Shown: in pieces, positions 15,716 to 24,545 of the stretch | How positions within the stretch are numbered: position 1 is the first letter of the stretch | Layout of the letters: each line of letters starts with the position of its first letter | The notes under the pieces: generated by a model | The model's database searches: none | What the model was told of the DNA's origin: nothing | Seen by the model: only the letters and a program-made list of their open reading frames with translations | Program-made: the position numbers and the translations under genes | Assembly: GCA_030728785.1 (NCBI GenBank) | Contig: JANQYP010000012.1 | Span: 1-37,640 of the forward strand | DNA: 37,640 bases | Origin: Pseudomonadales bacterium | GTDB lineage: Bacteria > Pseudomonadota > Gammaproteobacteria > Pseudomonadales > Azotimanducaceae | Reading direction: 5' to 3'

Positions 15716-16198
15716 ATGCAAACATTCAACACCCAATTTACCTTATCCCGCGAGTACCTTGCTGAGTGCTTTGATCAGTCTTTGCCTTATGGTAAAAATG
15801 CCCGGCCCAATTACCTGTTTCCCGCGCTGTTGTTTGGTACCGGCTCAGGGCTGCTGTTTTTTACCGATCAACCGACCATCGCCGGGGTCATGTTAATCGC
15901 CTTGTGTGCCGTCGAGTTGCTGCATATGCGGTTCAGGCGAGCCTGGTGGTTGGCGCGACAGATGTGGGGGCGAAGCGCCAATAGTGAAGTTCTGTTGACA
16001 ATAGATGAGGAGGGGGTCAAAACACAAAACCCCTATACAGAAACCGCGCTGCGCTGGGCAGATATCGAACGTATCATTGAAACCGACTTAGGGCTTATTC
16101 TGGTGGCTAAATCCGGCGCCCAGCAATATCTGTCTAAATCATTGTTCACAGCGACGCTGATAAGCGCAATTGTCAGTAAAACTTTTCACCAGCAATAA
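15716..16198 (+). CDS. YcxB-like small membrane protein
   Basis: The 160-residue protein has two closely spaced hydrophobic segments (about 30-46, NYLFPALLFGTGSGLLFF, and 51-65, IAGVMLIALCAVELL). A basic loop and a C-terminal cytoplasmic domain follow, ending in EVLLTIDEEGVKTQNPYTETALRWADIERIIETDLGLILV, the pattern seen in YcxB-like proteins. Function in this family is not established. ATG 15716 is taken as the start, with a GTG at 15707 possible. It lies between a divergent oxygenase and the S1/P1 nuclease gene. Confidence 0.65.
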   Translation: MQTFNTQFTLSREYLAECFDQSLPYGKNARPNYLFPALLFGTGSGLLFFTDQPTIAGVMLIALCAVELLHMRFRRAWWLARQMWGRSANSEVLLTIDEEGVKTQNPYTETALRWADIERIIETDLGLILVAKSGAQQYLSKSLFTATLISAIVSKTFHQQ

Positions 16199-16303
16199 GG
16201 CTGCGCTGCTGATTTGTGTGGGTGACCAAAACGTCACTTGTCTTGTTGAGAAAATTATTGAATAACGTTTATCTGATTGCCAGTAACTGGGTGTGGAGTT
16301 TAT

Positions 16304-17089
16304 ATGACTGCTCGTATGTGTCTTGTCTTGTTAAGTGTGGTGTTACAGTCCTACAGTGCGGGTGTGTTTGCCTGGGGTGCAACGGGACACCGAGTGGTCG
16401 GCAGTATTGCGCAAACCTATCTGTCGCCTGCTGCACACACTGCGGTGCAAGGCATACTTGGTGTTGAAGATCTTGCCGAAGCAGGGGCCTGGGCAGATGA
16501 GATGCGTTCGTCGCCAGAGCCTTTCTGGCAGAAACAGGCCGGGGCCTGGCACTATGTGACGGTGCCTGAAGGAAAAAACTACCTTCAGGTGGGCGCGCCG
16601 CAGGAGGGTGATGCCTATACTGCCCTGCAACAGTTTGCCAGGGTGCTGCAGAATCCTGATTCAGATCTGCCAGCAAGGCAGTTAGCCCTGCGTTTTGCGA
16701 TCCACCTGGTGGGCGACCTGCATCAGCCGTTGCACGTCGGCAACAGCCTGGATCGTGGTGGTAATGACATCAAGGTGACCTGGTTTGGTGAACCCACCAA
16801 CCTGCACCGGGTCTGGGATGCCAACCTGATTGACCAACAGGCGTTAAGCTATTCGGAGCTGAGTCACTGGCTGGGGCGAAAAATTACTCCTGCCCAGGCC
16901 AGCCTTTGGCTTGAAGCCGACCCGCTGGTGTGGATTGCCGAGAGTGCGGCCTTGCGGCCAGGAGTGTATCCGCCGCACAACAGCCTGGGCTATGACTATA
17001 TCTATGCGCATTCAGCGCTGCTGGAAACGCGCCTTAGTCAGGCCGGTGTGCGGTTGGCAGCCTGGCTGAACCAGGTTTTTGCGCAGTAG
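16304..17089 (+). CDS. Secreted S1/P1-type zinc nuclease
   Basis: A 261-residue exported nuclease that degrades single-stranded nucleic acids or removes 3'-phosphates using three zinc ions. The signal peptide (MTARMCLVLLSVVLQSYSAGVFA) ends just before WGATGHR, so Trp24 becomes the mature N-terminus; in this family that Trp is itself a zinc ligand, as is the His of GHR. Other ligands lie in GAWADEM, HYVTVP, HLVGDLHQPLHVG, DRGGND and LHRVWDANL. ATG 16304 is chosen because only this start gives the correct signal peptide. The next gene is a phosphate permease, so release and capture of phosphate from extracellular nucleic acid is a reasonable inference. Confidence 0.9.
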   Translation: MTARMCLVLLSVVLQSYSAGVFAWGATGHRVVGSIAQTYLSPAAHTAVQGILGVEDLAEAGAWADEMRSSPEPFWQKQAGAWHYVTVPEGKNYLQVGAPQEGDAYTALQQFARVLQNPDSDLPARQLALRFAIHLVGDLHQPLHVGNSLDRGGNDIKVTWFGEPTNLHRVWDANLIDQQALSYSELSHWLGRKITPAQASLWLEADPLVWIAESAALRPGVYPPHNSLGYDYIYAHSALLETRLSQAGVRLAAWLNQVFAQ

Positions 17090-17201
17090 CCAAGCACTGC
17101 AAAATCTTTGGCATAGGTTGTGGGTTAACTAACGGATTAACCCAATCTTTACCTTTAGCAGCGGCTAAATGAGTAGACTCCTCGAACGATAGTCACAACC
17201 C

Positions 17202-18851
17202 GTGGCACAGCTGGTACTGCGACGATTGCAGCCGATGCCAGATGGGTGCTCAAACCGCCCTGCTACAGCGCCAAGAGGTCTGCCATTGATTCTGCAAAAA
17301 CCCGACAATACCAGTCTGTTTTTTGGCGCTTTGCTGCTCAGCACGTCTGCCTTCTTCCTGATCTGGGGTTTTGACTATCTGCAAGGCAGCCACACGCTGG
17401 TGTTTTTGCTGGCGTCGTGCTTTGGCATTTTTATGGCGTTTAACATCGGCGGCAATGATGTTGCCAACTCCTTTGGCACCAGTGTTGGTGCCGGCACCTT
17501 GACCATGAAGCAGGCCCTGGCTGTAGCGGCGGTCTTTGAGATCAGCGGTGCAGTGTTGGCGGGCGGTGCCGTCACCAATACCATTCGTGGCAGCATTGTT
17601 GACCTGAGCGGTATGACGGTGGAGCCCATGCAGTTTGTCTATGTGATGATGTCAGCCTTGCTGGCGGCAGCCCTGTGGCTGTTATTTGCAACCCGGCGGG
17701 GTTATCCCGTTTCAACCACTCACTCTATTATCGGCGGCATTGTCGGTAGTTCCGTTATGCTGGGTGTGCTGCTTGGCGGAGGTGACAGTGCGCTGGAGCT
17801 GGTGCATTGGGAAAAAATCGGCAGCATAGCTGCATCCTGGGTGATCTCGCCTTTAATGGGTGGCCTTGCGTCTTATGCGCTGTACTTCATGATCAAGCAG
17901 CACATCCTCATCTACAACGAACAGGCAGAACAGAAACTTATCGAGATCAAACAGGAGAAACGTGACCACAAGGAGAGCCATAAAACGGCCTTTGAACGCC
18001 TCGACGAGTTGCAGCAGGTCGCATATGCCAGTGCCCTCGCCAGGGACGGTCAGGTTTACCAGGAGGCTGACTTTGATGCGAGCGACCTGGAGTCAGACTA
18101 TTTTCAGAAGTTGAAACAGATAGAAGATAAGAAAATCGACGTTGCCGCGCACCAAGCCCTGGAGAAGTGGGTGCCCCTCGCTGCAGCGCTGGGCGCAGTG
18201 GTTATCTCGGCCATGTTGTTGTTTAAGGGCTTGAAGAATCTTGAGCTGGGTCTCTCGACCCTCAATAACCTGCTGATAATGGGCATGGTCGGCACTGGCG
18301 TGTGGATGTCGACCCTGATATTTGCCAAAAGCATGAAGGGTGAATCACTAAGCCAATCGACGTTTGTGCTCTTCAGCTGGATGCAGGTGTTCACAGCGTC
18401 AGGCTTCGCCTTTAGTCATGGTTCAAACGACATTGCCAATGCCATTGGTCCTTTTGCAGCGATCATTGATGTACTCAAGAGTGGCGAGGTCAATTCTACG
18501 GCCAATATACCCACGGTGATTATGTTCACCTTTGGTATCGGTATGGTGGCCGGGTTGTGGTTTATCGGTCGCGAAGTGATTCTGACCGTCGGCACACATC
18601 TGACAACCATGCACCCGGCGTCCGGTTTCGCCGCAGAGCTATCGGCAGCAGCAGTGGTGCTGATGGCGTCGCTACTGGGTATACCCGTGTCAAGCACTCA
18701 CATTCTGATTGGTGCGGTACTGGGTGTCGGGCTTGTTAATCGCCAGACTAACTGGGCTCTGATGAAACCCATCGCCCTGGCCTGGGTGATCACCTTGCCT
18801 GCAGCGGCAATGCTCAGTGCGGTTTTTTTGCTGTTGTTTCGCCTGCTTTAA
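17202..18851 (+). CDS. PiT-family inorganic phosphate permease
   Basis: A polytopic 549-residue transporter of the PiT/Pho-4 family, which moves metal-phosphate or Na/H-coupled phosphate across the inner membrane. The two signature repeats are clear: [23 protein letters not shown] near residue 80 and [18 protein letters not shown] near residue 405. [13 protein letters not shown] and [13 protein letters not shown] complete the inverted pair. A central hydrophilic, coiled-coil-like loop ([19 protein letters not shown]...) spans about 240-320 in the cytoplasm. The start is uncertain: GTG 17202, ATG 17235 and TTG 17286 are all in frame and transmembrane segment 1 begins after the last. No Pho box was recognised upstream. 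Confidence 0.93.
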   Translation: MAQLVLRRLQPMPDGCSNRPATAPRGLPLILQKPDNTSLFFGALLLSTSAFFLIWGFDYLQGSHTLVFLLASCFGIFMAFNIGGNDVANSFGTSVGAGTLTMKQALAVAAVFEISGAVLAGGAVTNTIRGSIVDLSGMTVEPMQFVYVMMSALLAAALWLLFATRRGYPVSTTHSIIGGIVGSSVMLGVLLGGGDSALELVHWEKIGSIAASWVISPLMGGLASYALYFMIKQHILIYNEQAEQKLIEIKQEKRDHKESHKTAFERLDELQQVAYASALARDGQVYQEADFDASDLESDYFQKLKQIEDKKIDVAAHQALEKWVPLAAALGAVVISAMLLFKGLKNLELGLSTLNNLLIMGMVGTGVWMSTLIFAKSMKGESLSQSTFVLFSWMQVFTASGFAFSHGSNDIANAIGPFAAIIDVLKSGEVNSTANIPTVIMFTFGIGMVAGLWFIGREVILTVGTHLTTMHPASGFAAELSAAAVVLMASLLGIPVSSTHILIGAVLGVGLVNRQTNWALMKPIALAWVITLPAAAMLSAVFLLLFRLL

Positions 18852-18858
18852 GTTGTGG

Positions 18859-19662
18859 TTATGCCGCTCGCAGGCGTTGTGGTTTCTGGCTGGCAGGCGT
18901 GTCGCTGGCAGTTAGCTGGCGCATTTGCAGCCAGTCGATGACGCGCAGATTCCCCTCCAGATCTTCGGCCAGGGCAGAGCAATGTTCTACCCAGTCACCG
19001 GTGTTGTAATATTTGACACTGTCGTACTGGCAGTTGTTGGGATGATGTATGTGGCCGCAGATCACCCCCGCATAACCGCGGCGGTGGGCCAGGTGGGCCG
19101 CTGCGGCCTCAAATTTATCAATGAAGATAACAGCGTTTTTGAATTTGTATTTTATGTAGGCGGCAAATGACCAGTAGTTGTAGCCTAGTCGCTTGCAAAT
19201 GCGATTGTAGGTCCGGCTGATGGCCAGCGCCACATCATACAGATTGCTGCCTAAGGCTTCGGTCCAGCGGTAGGTGCGAACAGTGTCGTCGAGAGCGTCG
19301 CCGTGCAGCACCAGCAACCTCTCACCTTTGAGGGTCAGATGCGTATCTTCCAGTTTTATCTGAATACCGTTGAAGTCAGTGCCGACAAAGTCTCGCAGAA
19401 GCTCATCGTGATTGCCGGGAATGTAGATGACCTGGGTGCCTGAGTTGGCTTTCGACACCAACTCACAGACAATGTCATTCATGATCCTGGGCCAGTATAT
19501 GGCACTCTTCAGCTGCCACAGGTCGATGATGTCGCCCACGAGGTAAAGCGTCTCGCATGAGGTTGACTGGAGAAACTCCAGCAGTAATTCCGCCTGGCAG
19601 TCGGCGGTACCAAGATGAGTATCTGAAATAAACAGTGTTCTGCAGTGGTGGGTCTGGTGCAT
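18859..19662 (-). CDS. LpxH-like metallophosphoesterase (UDP-2,3-diacylglucosamine diphosphatase family)
   Basis: The 267-residue calcineurin-like phosphoesterase has all five motifs: ISDTHLG, GDIIDLW, GNHDE, HGDALDD and GHIHHP. The spacing and the ALGSNLYDVALAISRTYNRICKRLGYNYWSFAAYIKYK insertion fit the COG2908 UDP-2,3-diacylglucosamine pyrophosphatase group, which splits the UDP-lipid in lipid A synthesis. It is longer than E. coli LpxH (about 240 residues) and may be a paralogue with another substrate. It ends 7 bases from the convergent PiT gene and is divergent from the second metallophosphoesterase. Confidence 0.85.
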   Translation of the reverse strand: MHQTHHCRTLFISDTHLGTADCQAELLLEFLQSTSCETLYLVGDIIDLWQLKSAIYWPRIMNDIVCELVSKANSGTQVIYIPGNHDELLRDFVGTDFNGIQIKLEDTHLTLKGERLLVLHGDALDDTVRTYRWTEALGSNLYDVALAISRTYNRICKRLGYNYWSFAAYIKYKFKNAVIFIDKFEAAAAHLAHRRGYAGVICGHIHHPNNCQYDSVKYYNTGDWVEHCSALAEDLEGNLRVIDWLQMRQLTASDTPASQKPQRLRAA

Positions 19663-19932
19663 CGCTGGCAGTGGCCTGTTGCAGGGAGTTGGCTGATTTT
19701 ATAGCCAGTGCATGTTAAGACAGGGCGTATGTTTTGCCTGGGATCTGTAAAGTTAGTGTAAATGTGTGCGTAAGAGTCTGTCCTCTCGGCGGCAGTAAGC
19801 CAGTGTTGCGGGAGCATGACCTGGAAAAACCACGCTAGCCGTGCCAACTGCGTTGCTAAAACATGGTGCGGCATGGACAATAGGCCCACTTGCATCTTGT
19901 TACGGATGCCTCTGGAGTTGAGTTGGAGACCC
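19663..19932. promoter_or_regulatory. Divergent promoter region between two phosphoesterase genes
   Basis: This stretch separates the minus-strand LpxH-like gene from the GAK-type cluster on the plus strand. If the longer starts at 19816 or 19873 are used, part of it is coding. I could not place convincing -35/-10 boxes or an operator by eye. Confidence 0.3.
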
Positions 19933-21351
19933 ATGCAGAAAGGTAGTGCCAGACATAAAGCCATTCGCAGCCCGATAGAATATATGCCTGTTGACGTCCA
20001 GCCGTGGCCTCGAGAAGGGGGCTTGCTTGTGGGCCCGGATAATGACCAGGACGATATTTCGCGGCGAGATGTGCAGGCCTACACCAAAGACAAGATGTGG
20101 ACCGCCAGTAGCAGAGTGGTGTATTTTTTCTGTGATATCCACGCTGATGCTGATGCGTTTTTCCTGTCGCTGCTGGCTTCCGGCGGAGTGATTCGAACGG
20201 GTGCGAAAGACGAGGATTTTGAACTCACTAAGGAGGGCCGCGACGCGCTGTTTATTATTGGCGGCGATTGTTTTGACAAGGGGCCTAACAACCTGCGCCT
20301 GCTGGAAGTCATTCACCAGCTTTACCTGAAGGGTGCTGCGCTTGAACTGCTGGCGGGTAACCACGATATCCGCACCTACCTGGGCATCTTTTTTGCTGAA
20401 AGCAAAGATCCGTTACTCGACCATTTGTTTGTGCGTATGGGTAAAAAAACCGTGCCATTGCTTCAGGAGATCTACGAGAAATTTGTTCGAGGCCAGGATG
20501 AGGCTGTTACTGACAATGATGCGCTGATTAATCAATTATTATTCCCCTCTGAGACCTGGTACGAACAATTTCCTACTGTCGCGCAGCAATGGATCAAGCC
20601 CGAGAAACTCGGCAAGGAACTGCGGCGCATCAGGGAGAAAACCATTGAATTTGAAGATCGGGCCAACAAACTCGGTATGGATATTCATGCGGTTTATGCG
20701 GCAATTCAACAATTCAGGGCGCTGTTTTTCGAGCCGGACGGCCGTTATTTCTGGTTTTTCGACAAAATGAAGTTGGCCCATCGAGAAGGCTCCTATCTTT
20801 TCGTTCATGGTGGCATTGATGACTCACTGGCGCACCTGCTGCACGGCAGTGACGTTGAGTGTCTCAACGAGATGTTTCGGCGGCAATTGGCTGAAGGTCC
20901 ATTTGAGCTTTACCACGGGCCGCTGGGTAATGTTTTTCGTACCAAGTACAGAAGCTTTGATTATGATTTCACGGCGGCGGGCGTCACGTCACTGCACAGT
21001 TCCGGCATCTATGCCATAGTCCACGGGCACAGGAATATTCTGCAAGGGCAGAGACTGACAATTCGCCAGGGCATGCTGAATTTTGAGTGTGATGCTTCTG
21101 TCGATTGTAATACTCGTGAGGTTGAAGGATTGTTCGGGCCTGGTGGCGCCGTCATGAGATTTACCCCTGATGGCGCTGTACAGGGGATGAGTACAGACTA
21201 CCCTTATATCAAGCGTTTCCATCCGGGTTGTATCACGATTTATAACAATACCTATAAAAGCACTGATAAAAGCCCGTATAACAGCACGAATGACGCAGCG
21301 ACGATCGTGCAAAAAGGAGAGCACAGCGATGGCGAAAAAAATGAGCAGTAA
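19933..21351 (+). CDS. Metallophosphoesterase heading the GAK-type cluster
   Basis: A 472-residue calcineurin-like phosphatase with CDIHADAD, GGDCFDKGPNN, GNHDIR, VHGG and VHGHRN, i.e. the full D-x-H / GDxxD / GNHD / H / GHxN metal set. A helical insertion of about 130 residues sits between the GNHD and HGG motifs. The soluble sequence has no signal peptide, so it acts in the cytoplasm. ATG 19933 is chosen because GGAG lies five bases upstream; in-frame ATGs at 19816 and 19873 remain possible. Its last codons overlap the start region of the amphi-Trp gene (23 bases), implying translational coupling. As the phosphatase of a cluster with two kinase-like proteins, it may reverse their phosphorylation; that is inference. 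Confidence 0.85.
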   Translation: MQKGSARHKAIRSPIEYMPVDVQPWPREGGLLVGPDNDQDDISRRDVQAYTKDKMWTASSRVVYFFCDIHADADAFFLSLLASGGVIRTGAKDEDFELTKEGRDALFIIGGDCFDKGPNNLRLLEVIHQLYLKGAALELLAGNHDIRTYLGIFFAESKDPLLDHLFVRMGKKTVPLLQEIYEKFVRGQDEAVTDNDALINQLLFPSETWYEQFPTVAQQWIKPEKLGKELRRIREKTIEFEDRANKLGMDIHAVYAAIQQFRALFFEPDGRYFWFFDKMKLAHREGSYLFVHGGIDDSLAHLLHGSDVECLNEMFRRQLAEGPFELYHGPLGNVFRTKYRSFDYDFTAAGVTSLHSSGIYAIVHGHRNILQGQRLTIRQGMLNFECDASVDCNTREVEGLFGPGGAVMRFTPDGAVQGMSTDYPYIKRFHPGCITIYNNTYKSTDKSPYNSTNDAATIVQKGEHSDGEKNEQ

Positions 21352-21913
21352 AAACAAGTTCAGCTATGAACAAGCGGAAAACATTGATGCGGTCTTCAAT
21401 TATCTGAGTATGGTTAACAAGGGCCTGAAGAATCGTCATCTGTCCTTGGGCGATGATGCGCAGTTGCTTGAGTTGGCACTGCCTGAGCAGGTCAAATTGA
21501 CCATCAAAGCCCAGGTAAAGTCCACCAAGGGTTCCTTAGGGATTGAGCTCAGCTGGCAAATGCCTGAGGAGGAGCTGTTGCCCGGCGGTGCAGTTGACCA
21601 AGCGGCGACAGCATTGACCGATGACGTTAAAACACAAAAGAAGGCGGAAAAAAAGCGCCTTAAAGCTGCAGAGCAAGCACTGAAACTAGCGGAAAAAAAC
21701 GCCGCTAAAGCCGCCAAAGAATCCAAGGACGCCGCCAAAGCTGCAGCTGAAGCAGCAAAGAAAAAAGATCGCGCGGCGCCCGAAAAAGCTGTCAAGCGAT
21801 CAGTCAAGGTCGAAAAAATCGTCAGCAAAGCCACTAAAAACCAGCAGTCAGAGCAGGCCAAGACGCAGAAAAAGCCTAAGTTAGAGCCCGTCGCGGCAGT
21901 TCAGGCCGAGTAA
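21329..21913 (+). CDS. Amphi-Trp domain protein with Ala/Lys-rich tail (GAK-type cluster)
   Basis: The 194-residue protein starts with an amphi-Trp domain at residues 11-77. An amphipathic region (ENIDAVFNYLSMVNKGLKNRHLSL) is followed by LELALPEQVKLTIKAQVKSTKG and the diagnostic end LGIELSW, with Trp76. Residues 100-194 are a highly charged, Ala/Lys/Glu-rich helical tail (KKAEKKRLKAAEQALKLAEK, DAAKAAAEAAKKK) that could bind nucleic acid, polyphosphate or acidic surfaces. ATG 21329 has GGAGA upstream and lies inside the 3' end of the phosphatase gene. Amphi-Trp proteins are known as recurrent neighbours of HprK-related kinase B and the GAK ATP-grasp enzyme, as here. Molecular function is unknown; it could be the protein substrate of the cluster. 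Confidence 0.88.
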   Translation: MAKKMSSKNKFSYEQAENIDAVFNYLSMVNKGLKNRHLSLGDDAQLLELALPEQVKLTIKAQVKSTKGSLGIELSWQMPEEELLPGGAVDQAATALTDDVKTQKKAEKKRLKAAEQALKLAEKNAAKAAKESKDAAKAAAEAAKKKDRAAPEKAVKRSVKVEKIVSKATKNQQSEQAKTQKKPKLEPVAAVQAE

Positions 21914-22044
21914 AACGCCAGCCAGGCCCTGGTTTCTGGCGAGTGAGGGTTCTTGAGCTTTTTTTGTTGATTCTTTATTCATTCTTTATTAATTGACGCG
22001 CTGCTGCTAACTCGCGCGACGCAAACCGCCAATAAGGTCGCTAA
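21914..22044. other. Short leader between the amphi-Trp and PhoU-kinase genes
   Basis: CGCCAG and CTGGCG (21916-21941) can form a stem, and a T-run follows about 15 bases later. This could attenuate transcription between the first two and last three genes of the cluster. An AT-rich stretch (ATTCTTTATTCATTCTTTAT) could also hold a promoter. Neither is certain. Confidence 0.3.
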
Positions 22045-23649
22045 ATGCCGTTGGAACAAGGGTTAAATTCGGATCTGCAGTTTTTGATACTGGAAGTGAA
22101 GAAGCAGGGTCGAGCGTCATTGTCGGTCATTGAGAACCCGACAGCAAAAAAAATCGAAAAGATCAAATCTCGCGAATATTTTATTGATAATCTGAAAAAC
22201 ACCATTGAGAACAAAAGTTATTTCAGCATTCACCGTCAGGCAGACGGCGACATTAACCACTTCAAGGCCATTATCACCATAGCGTCCAATTTGGAGCGGT
22301 GTGCAGACTTTTTTGAAAACATCGCCAACCAGATGTCCCATGTTGCAGACCACCTGCTGTTTGTCGAGTTTGACCTGAAGCGTTATTACCAGGTCATCGA
22401 CAAGGCGCTGGATGCAATCTACCCCGCGGTTATCCAGGAGAATCTGGAGCTCGCCCAGAAGATCTGCGATTACGAACAAACCCTTGATGACTACTATGCT
22501 GAAACGGCGGGTATTATCCGCAGAAAACTACGCCAGCGCGCCAAGCTCGATGACATGCTGACCCTGATGACGATCGCCCAGTATCTGGAGCGAGTTGGTG
22601 ACAGCTTCCTGAATATTGGTGAGGCGATTCTGGATATTCATGTCGGTGAGAAGATGGGTATTCGCCAGTTCAGGGACCTGAAGAAGGGCCTTGAGTCACA
22701 GAGCATAGATATCAGCGACGAGCATGTGGAGTTCAAGGCAATCATGAATACTCGATCCGGGTGCAGAGTCGCTCGGGTGATGTCATCACCACCGGGTGTG
22801 CAGGGCCACTCAATCTTCTACAAAGAGGGCGCAGCAGACAAGATTGATGAAGAAGTTGGCGGGCTGAAGTTGTGGCAGAGAAAATACCCTGGCCGAACGC
22901 CAAAAATTCTTTGGCATAACAGTCGCAAAGATACCGCCACCCTGCTCCTGGAGTATATTGATGGGCAGGATCTGCTGGCGATTCTGATCAACACCAGCAG
23001 TAAGCTCGACAAGGCGCTGGAGATCCTCACCAGGTCAATGACGTTGGTATGGGAAGCAAATGTCAGGCACAAAAGCCGCAAGTCCGATTTTATGCTGCAA
23101 CTGCTGAATCGGAAAAAGGATATTCAGTCGGTGCACAGTGGTTTGTTTGAGAAGGATCTTGGTTTTAACCAGCTGATTGCTCAGGGCAAGCGCATTGAAA
23201 GAGACCTGAGGGCGCCATTTACGACCCTTATTCATGGTGACTTTAATGCTGACAACATCCTCTTTCGGCTCGACGAGGACAGTGTTTTTTATGTGGATGT
23301 GCACCGCAGTTGTTACGGTGACTATGTGCAGGATATTTCCGTGTTCCTGATCTCAAACTTCAGGGTGCCGATTTTCAGTCCGGAAATTCGCCAACGCTTG
23401 AATCTTGCCAATCAGCGTATTTATGCCTGTGCGGCAGAATATGCCGCGAGGCAAAACGACAGCACATTTGAAGCCCGCCTGGCCCTGGGTTTATTCAGGT
23501 CGCTGGTGACCTCTACCCGCTTTGTTTTTGACAAAGACATTTCGAATCAATTTATTGAGCGCGCCTCAATTATTATGCACGAGTTAAACGCTCATAAAGA
23601 CAATCTCAGTGAATTCAAATTGAACACCGAGTTGTTTCTGTACAGTTGA
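22045..23649 (+). CDS. PhoU-like / aminoglycoside-phosphotransferase-like kinase fusion
   Basis: A 534-residue two-part protein. Residues 1-220 are PhoU-like three-helix bundles with the paired metal-binding motifs IASNLERCADFFENIANQ and IAQYLERVGDSFLNIGEA. Residues 235-534 are an APH/choline-kinase-type fold. Its pieces are FYKEGAADKIDEEVGGLKLW (ATP lysine region), TLLLEYIDGQDL, the catalytic loop HGDFNADN at 397-404 and the metal-binding Asp of VDVHRS near 418. Catalytic residues appear intact. PhoU proteins sense or regulate phosphate uptake, and APH folds phosphorylate small molecules or proteins. The combination suggests a kinase under phosphate-related control. Its stop TGA overlaps the ATG of the ATP-grasp gene (TGATG), showing translational coupling. 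The substrate is unknown. Confidence 0.85.
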   Translation: MPLEQGLNSDLQFLILEVKKQGRASLSVIENPTAKKIEKIKSREYFIDNLKNTIENKSYFSIHRQADGDINHFKAIITIASNLERCADFFENIANQMSHVADHLLFVEFDLKRYYQVIDKALDAIYPAVIQENLELAQKICDYEQTLDDYYAETAGIIRRKLRQRAKLDDMLTLMTIAQYLERVGDSFLNIGEAILDIHVGEKMGIRQFRDLKKGLESQSIDISDEHVEFKAIMNTRSGCRVARVMSSPPGVQGHSIFYKEGAADKIDEEVGGLKLWQRKYPGRTPKILWHNSRKDTATLLLEYIDGQDLLAILINTSSKLDKALEILTRSMTLVWEANVRHKSRKSDFMLQLLNRKKDIQSVHSGLFEKDLGFNQLIAQGKRIERDLRAPFTTLIHGDFNADNILFRLDEDSVFYVDVHRSCYGDYVQDISVFLISNFRVPIFSPEIRQRLNLANQRIYACAAEYAARQNDSTFEARLALGLFRSLVTSTRFVFDKDISNQFIERASIIMHELNAHKDNLSEFKLNTELFLYS

Positions 23650-24545
23650 TGGAGAGTCCAAGATTGAATATAGGTGTAATTGGTATTCGTGGCGCCTGGT
23701 CCACAGAGTCGCTTCGGCAACATTTAGTCAAGAAAAATGCCGGCGGCACTATCATCCAGCTGGATGAAATGTCCTATGATTTTGCCACCGGCAGAGCTGC
23801 TTTAAATCACCATGATTTGGCCGATTTTGACGGGTTTATCATCAAGAAGATGGGTAAACATTACTCCAGCAATCTGCTCGATGAACTGGAGTTGCTGGAA
23901 TTGTTTGAGCGCCAGGGGGTGCGGTTTTTTTCCTCACCGAAGGCGATTAAGTCCATGATCAGTCGCCTGGGTTGTACGGTTCGACTCAGTGAGAATGATA
24001 TTCCAATGCCTGCGACTTTTGTCACAGAAGATATCGACGACGCTGTGGCCTGGGTCACGGCAAATGCTCCGGTGATCCTCAAGCCGCTTTACAGCACCAA
24101 AGCCAAAGGCATGGTGCTGCTCACCGATGGGGCTGTGGCGCGCCAGCACTTTGTCGAGTTACAGGCGCGCAACGACAACATCATCTATCTGCAAAAGTAC
24201 TACGATCTGTCCGGTTCTGATTATGGTCTGGTGTTTCTCGCTGGTGAGTATCTGGGTGCCTATGCTCGAGTGGGCGACGGGAGCACCTGGCACACAACGA
24301 CCCGGCAGGGGGGTAAATATTGTTTGTATGAGCCCACAGCAGAGCTGATCCAGCTGGCTGAGCGGGCGCAAAAGCCCTTTGGTCTGGATTTTACCTGCGT
24401 TGATATCGCCATCACTCAGGAAGTCGGGCCCGTCGTGTTTGAGGTGTCCGCCTTTGGTGGCTACAAGGGTCTGTTTGCGAGCACCGGATTAGACGCCTCT
24501 GACCTGTTAACAGACTATGCCATCAGGAACTTGACCAATGACTGA
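23649..24545 (+). CDS. RimK-like ATP-grasp ligase (GAK-type)
   Basis: A 298-residue ATP-grasp enzyme related to RimK-type glutamate ligases. LNIGVIGIRGAWSTESL begins the N-terminal fold. APVILKPLYSTKAKGM carries the ATP-binding lysine, IIYLQKYYDLSGSDYGLVFLAGEYLGAYARV is the adenine/metal region, and VVFEVSAFGGYKGL ends the site. This last motif has Ser where most ATP-grasp ligases have Asn (EVN). The gap between the two lobes is short, as in the family known as the GAK-system ATP-grasp enzyme. Such enzymes form amide bonds through an acyl-phosphate. It overlaps the PhoU-kinase by one base (ATG 23649; the TTG at 23646 is unlikely) and the HprK-like gene by 8 bases. A likely job is amino acid or peptide ligation to a protein of the cluster, for example the amphi-Trp protein. 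Confidence 0.85.
   Translation: MESPRLNIGVIGIRGAWSTESLRQHLVKKNAGGTIIQLDEMSYDFATGRAALNHHDLADFDGFIIKKMGKHYSSNLLDELELLELFERQGVRFFSSPKAIKSMISRLGCTVRLSENDIPMPATFVTEDIDDAVAWVTANAPVILKPLYSTKAKGMVLLTDGAVARQHFVELQARNDNIIYLQKYYDLSGSDYGLVFLAGEYLGAYARVGDGSTWHTTTRQGGKYCLYEPTAELIQLAERAQKPFGLDFTCVDIAITQEVGPVVFEVSAFGGYKGLFASTGLDASDLLTDYAIRNLTND

Noticed and set aside
17089-17201. Search for a Pho box upstream of the phosphate permease
   Set aside because: No pair of CTGTCAT-like repeats with 11-base spacing could be found by eye.
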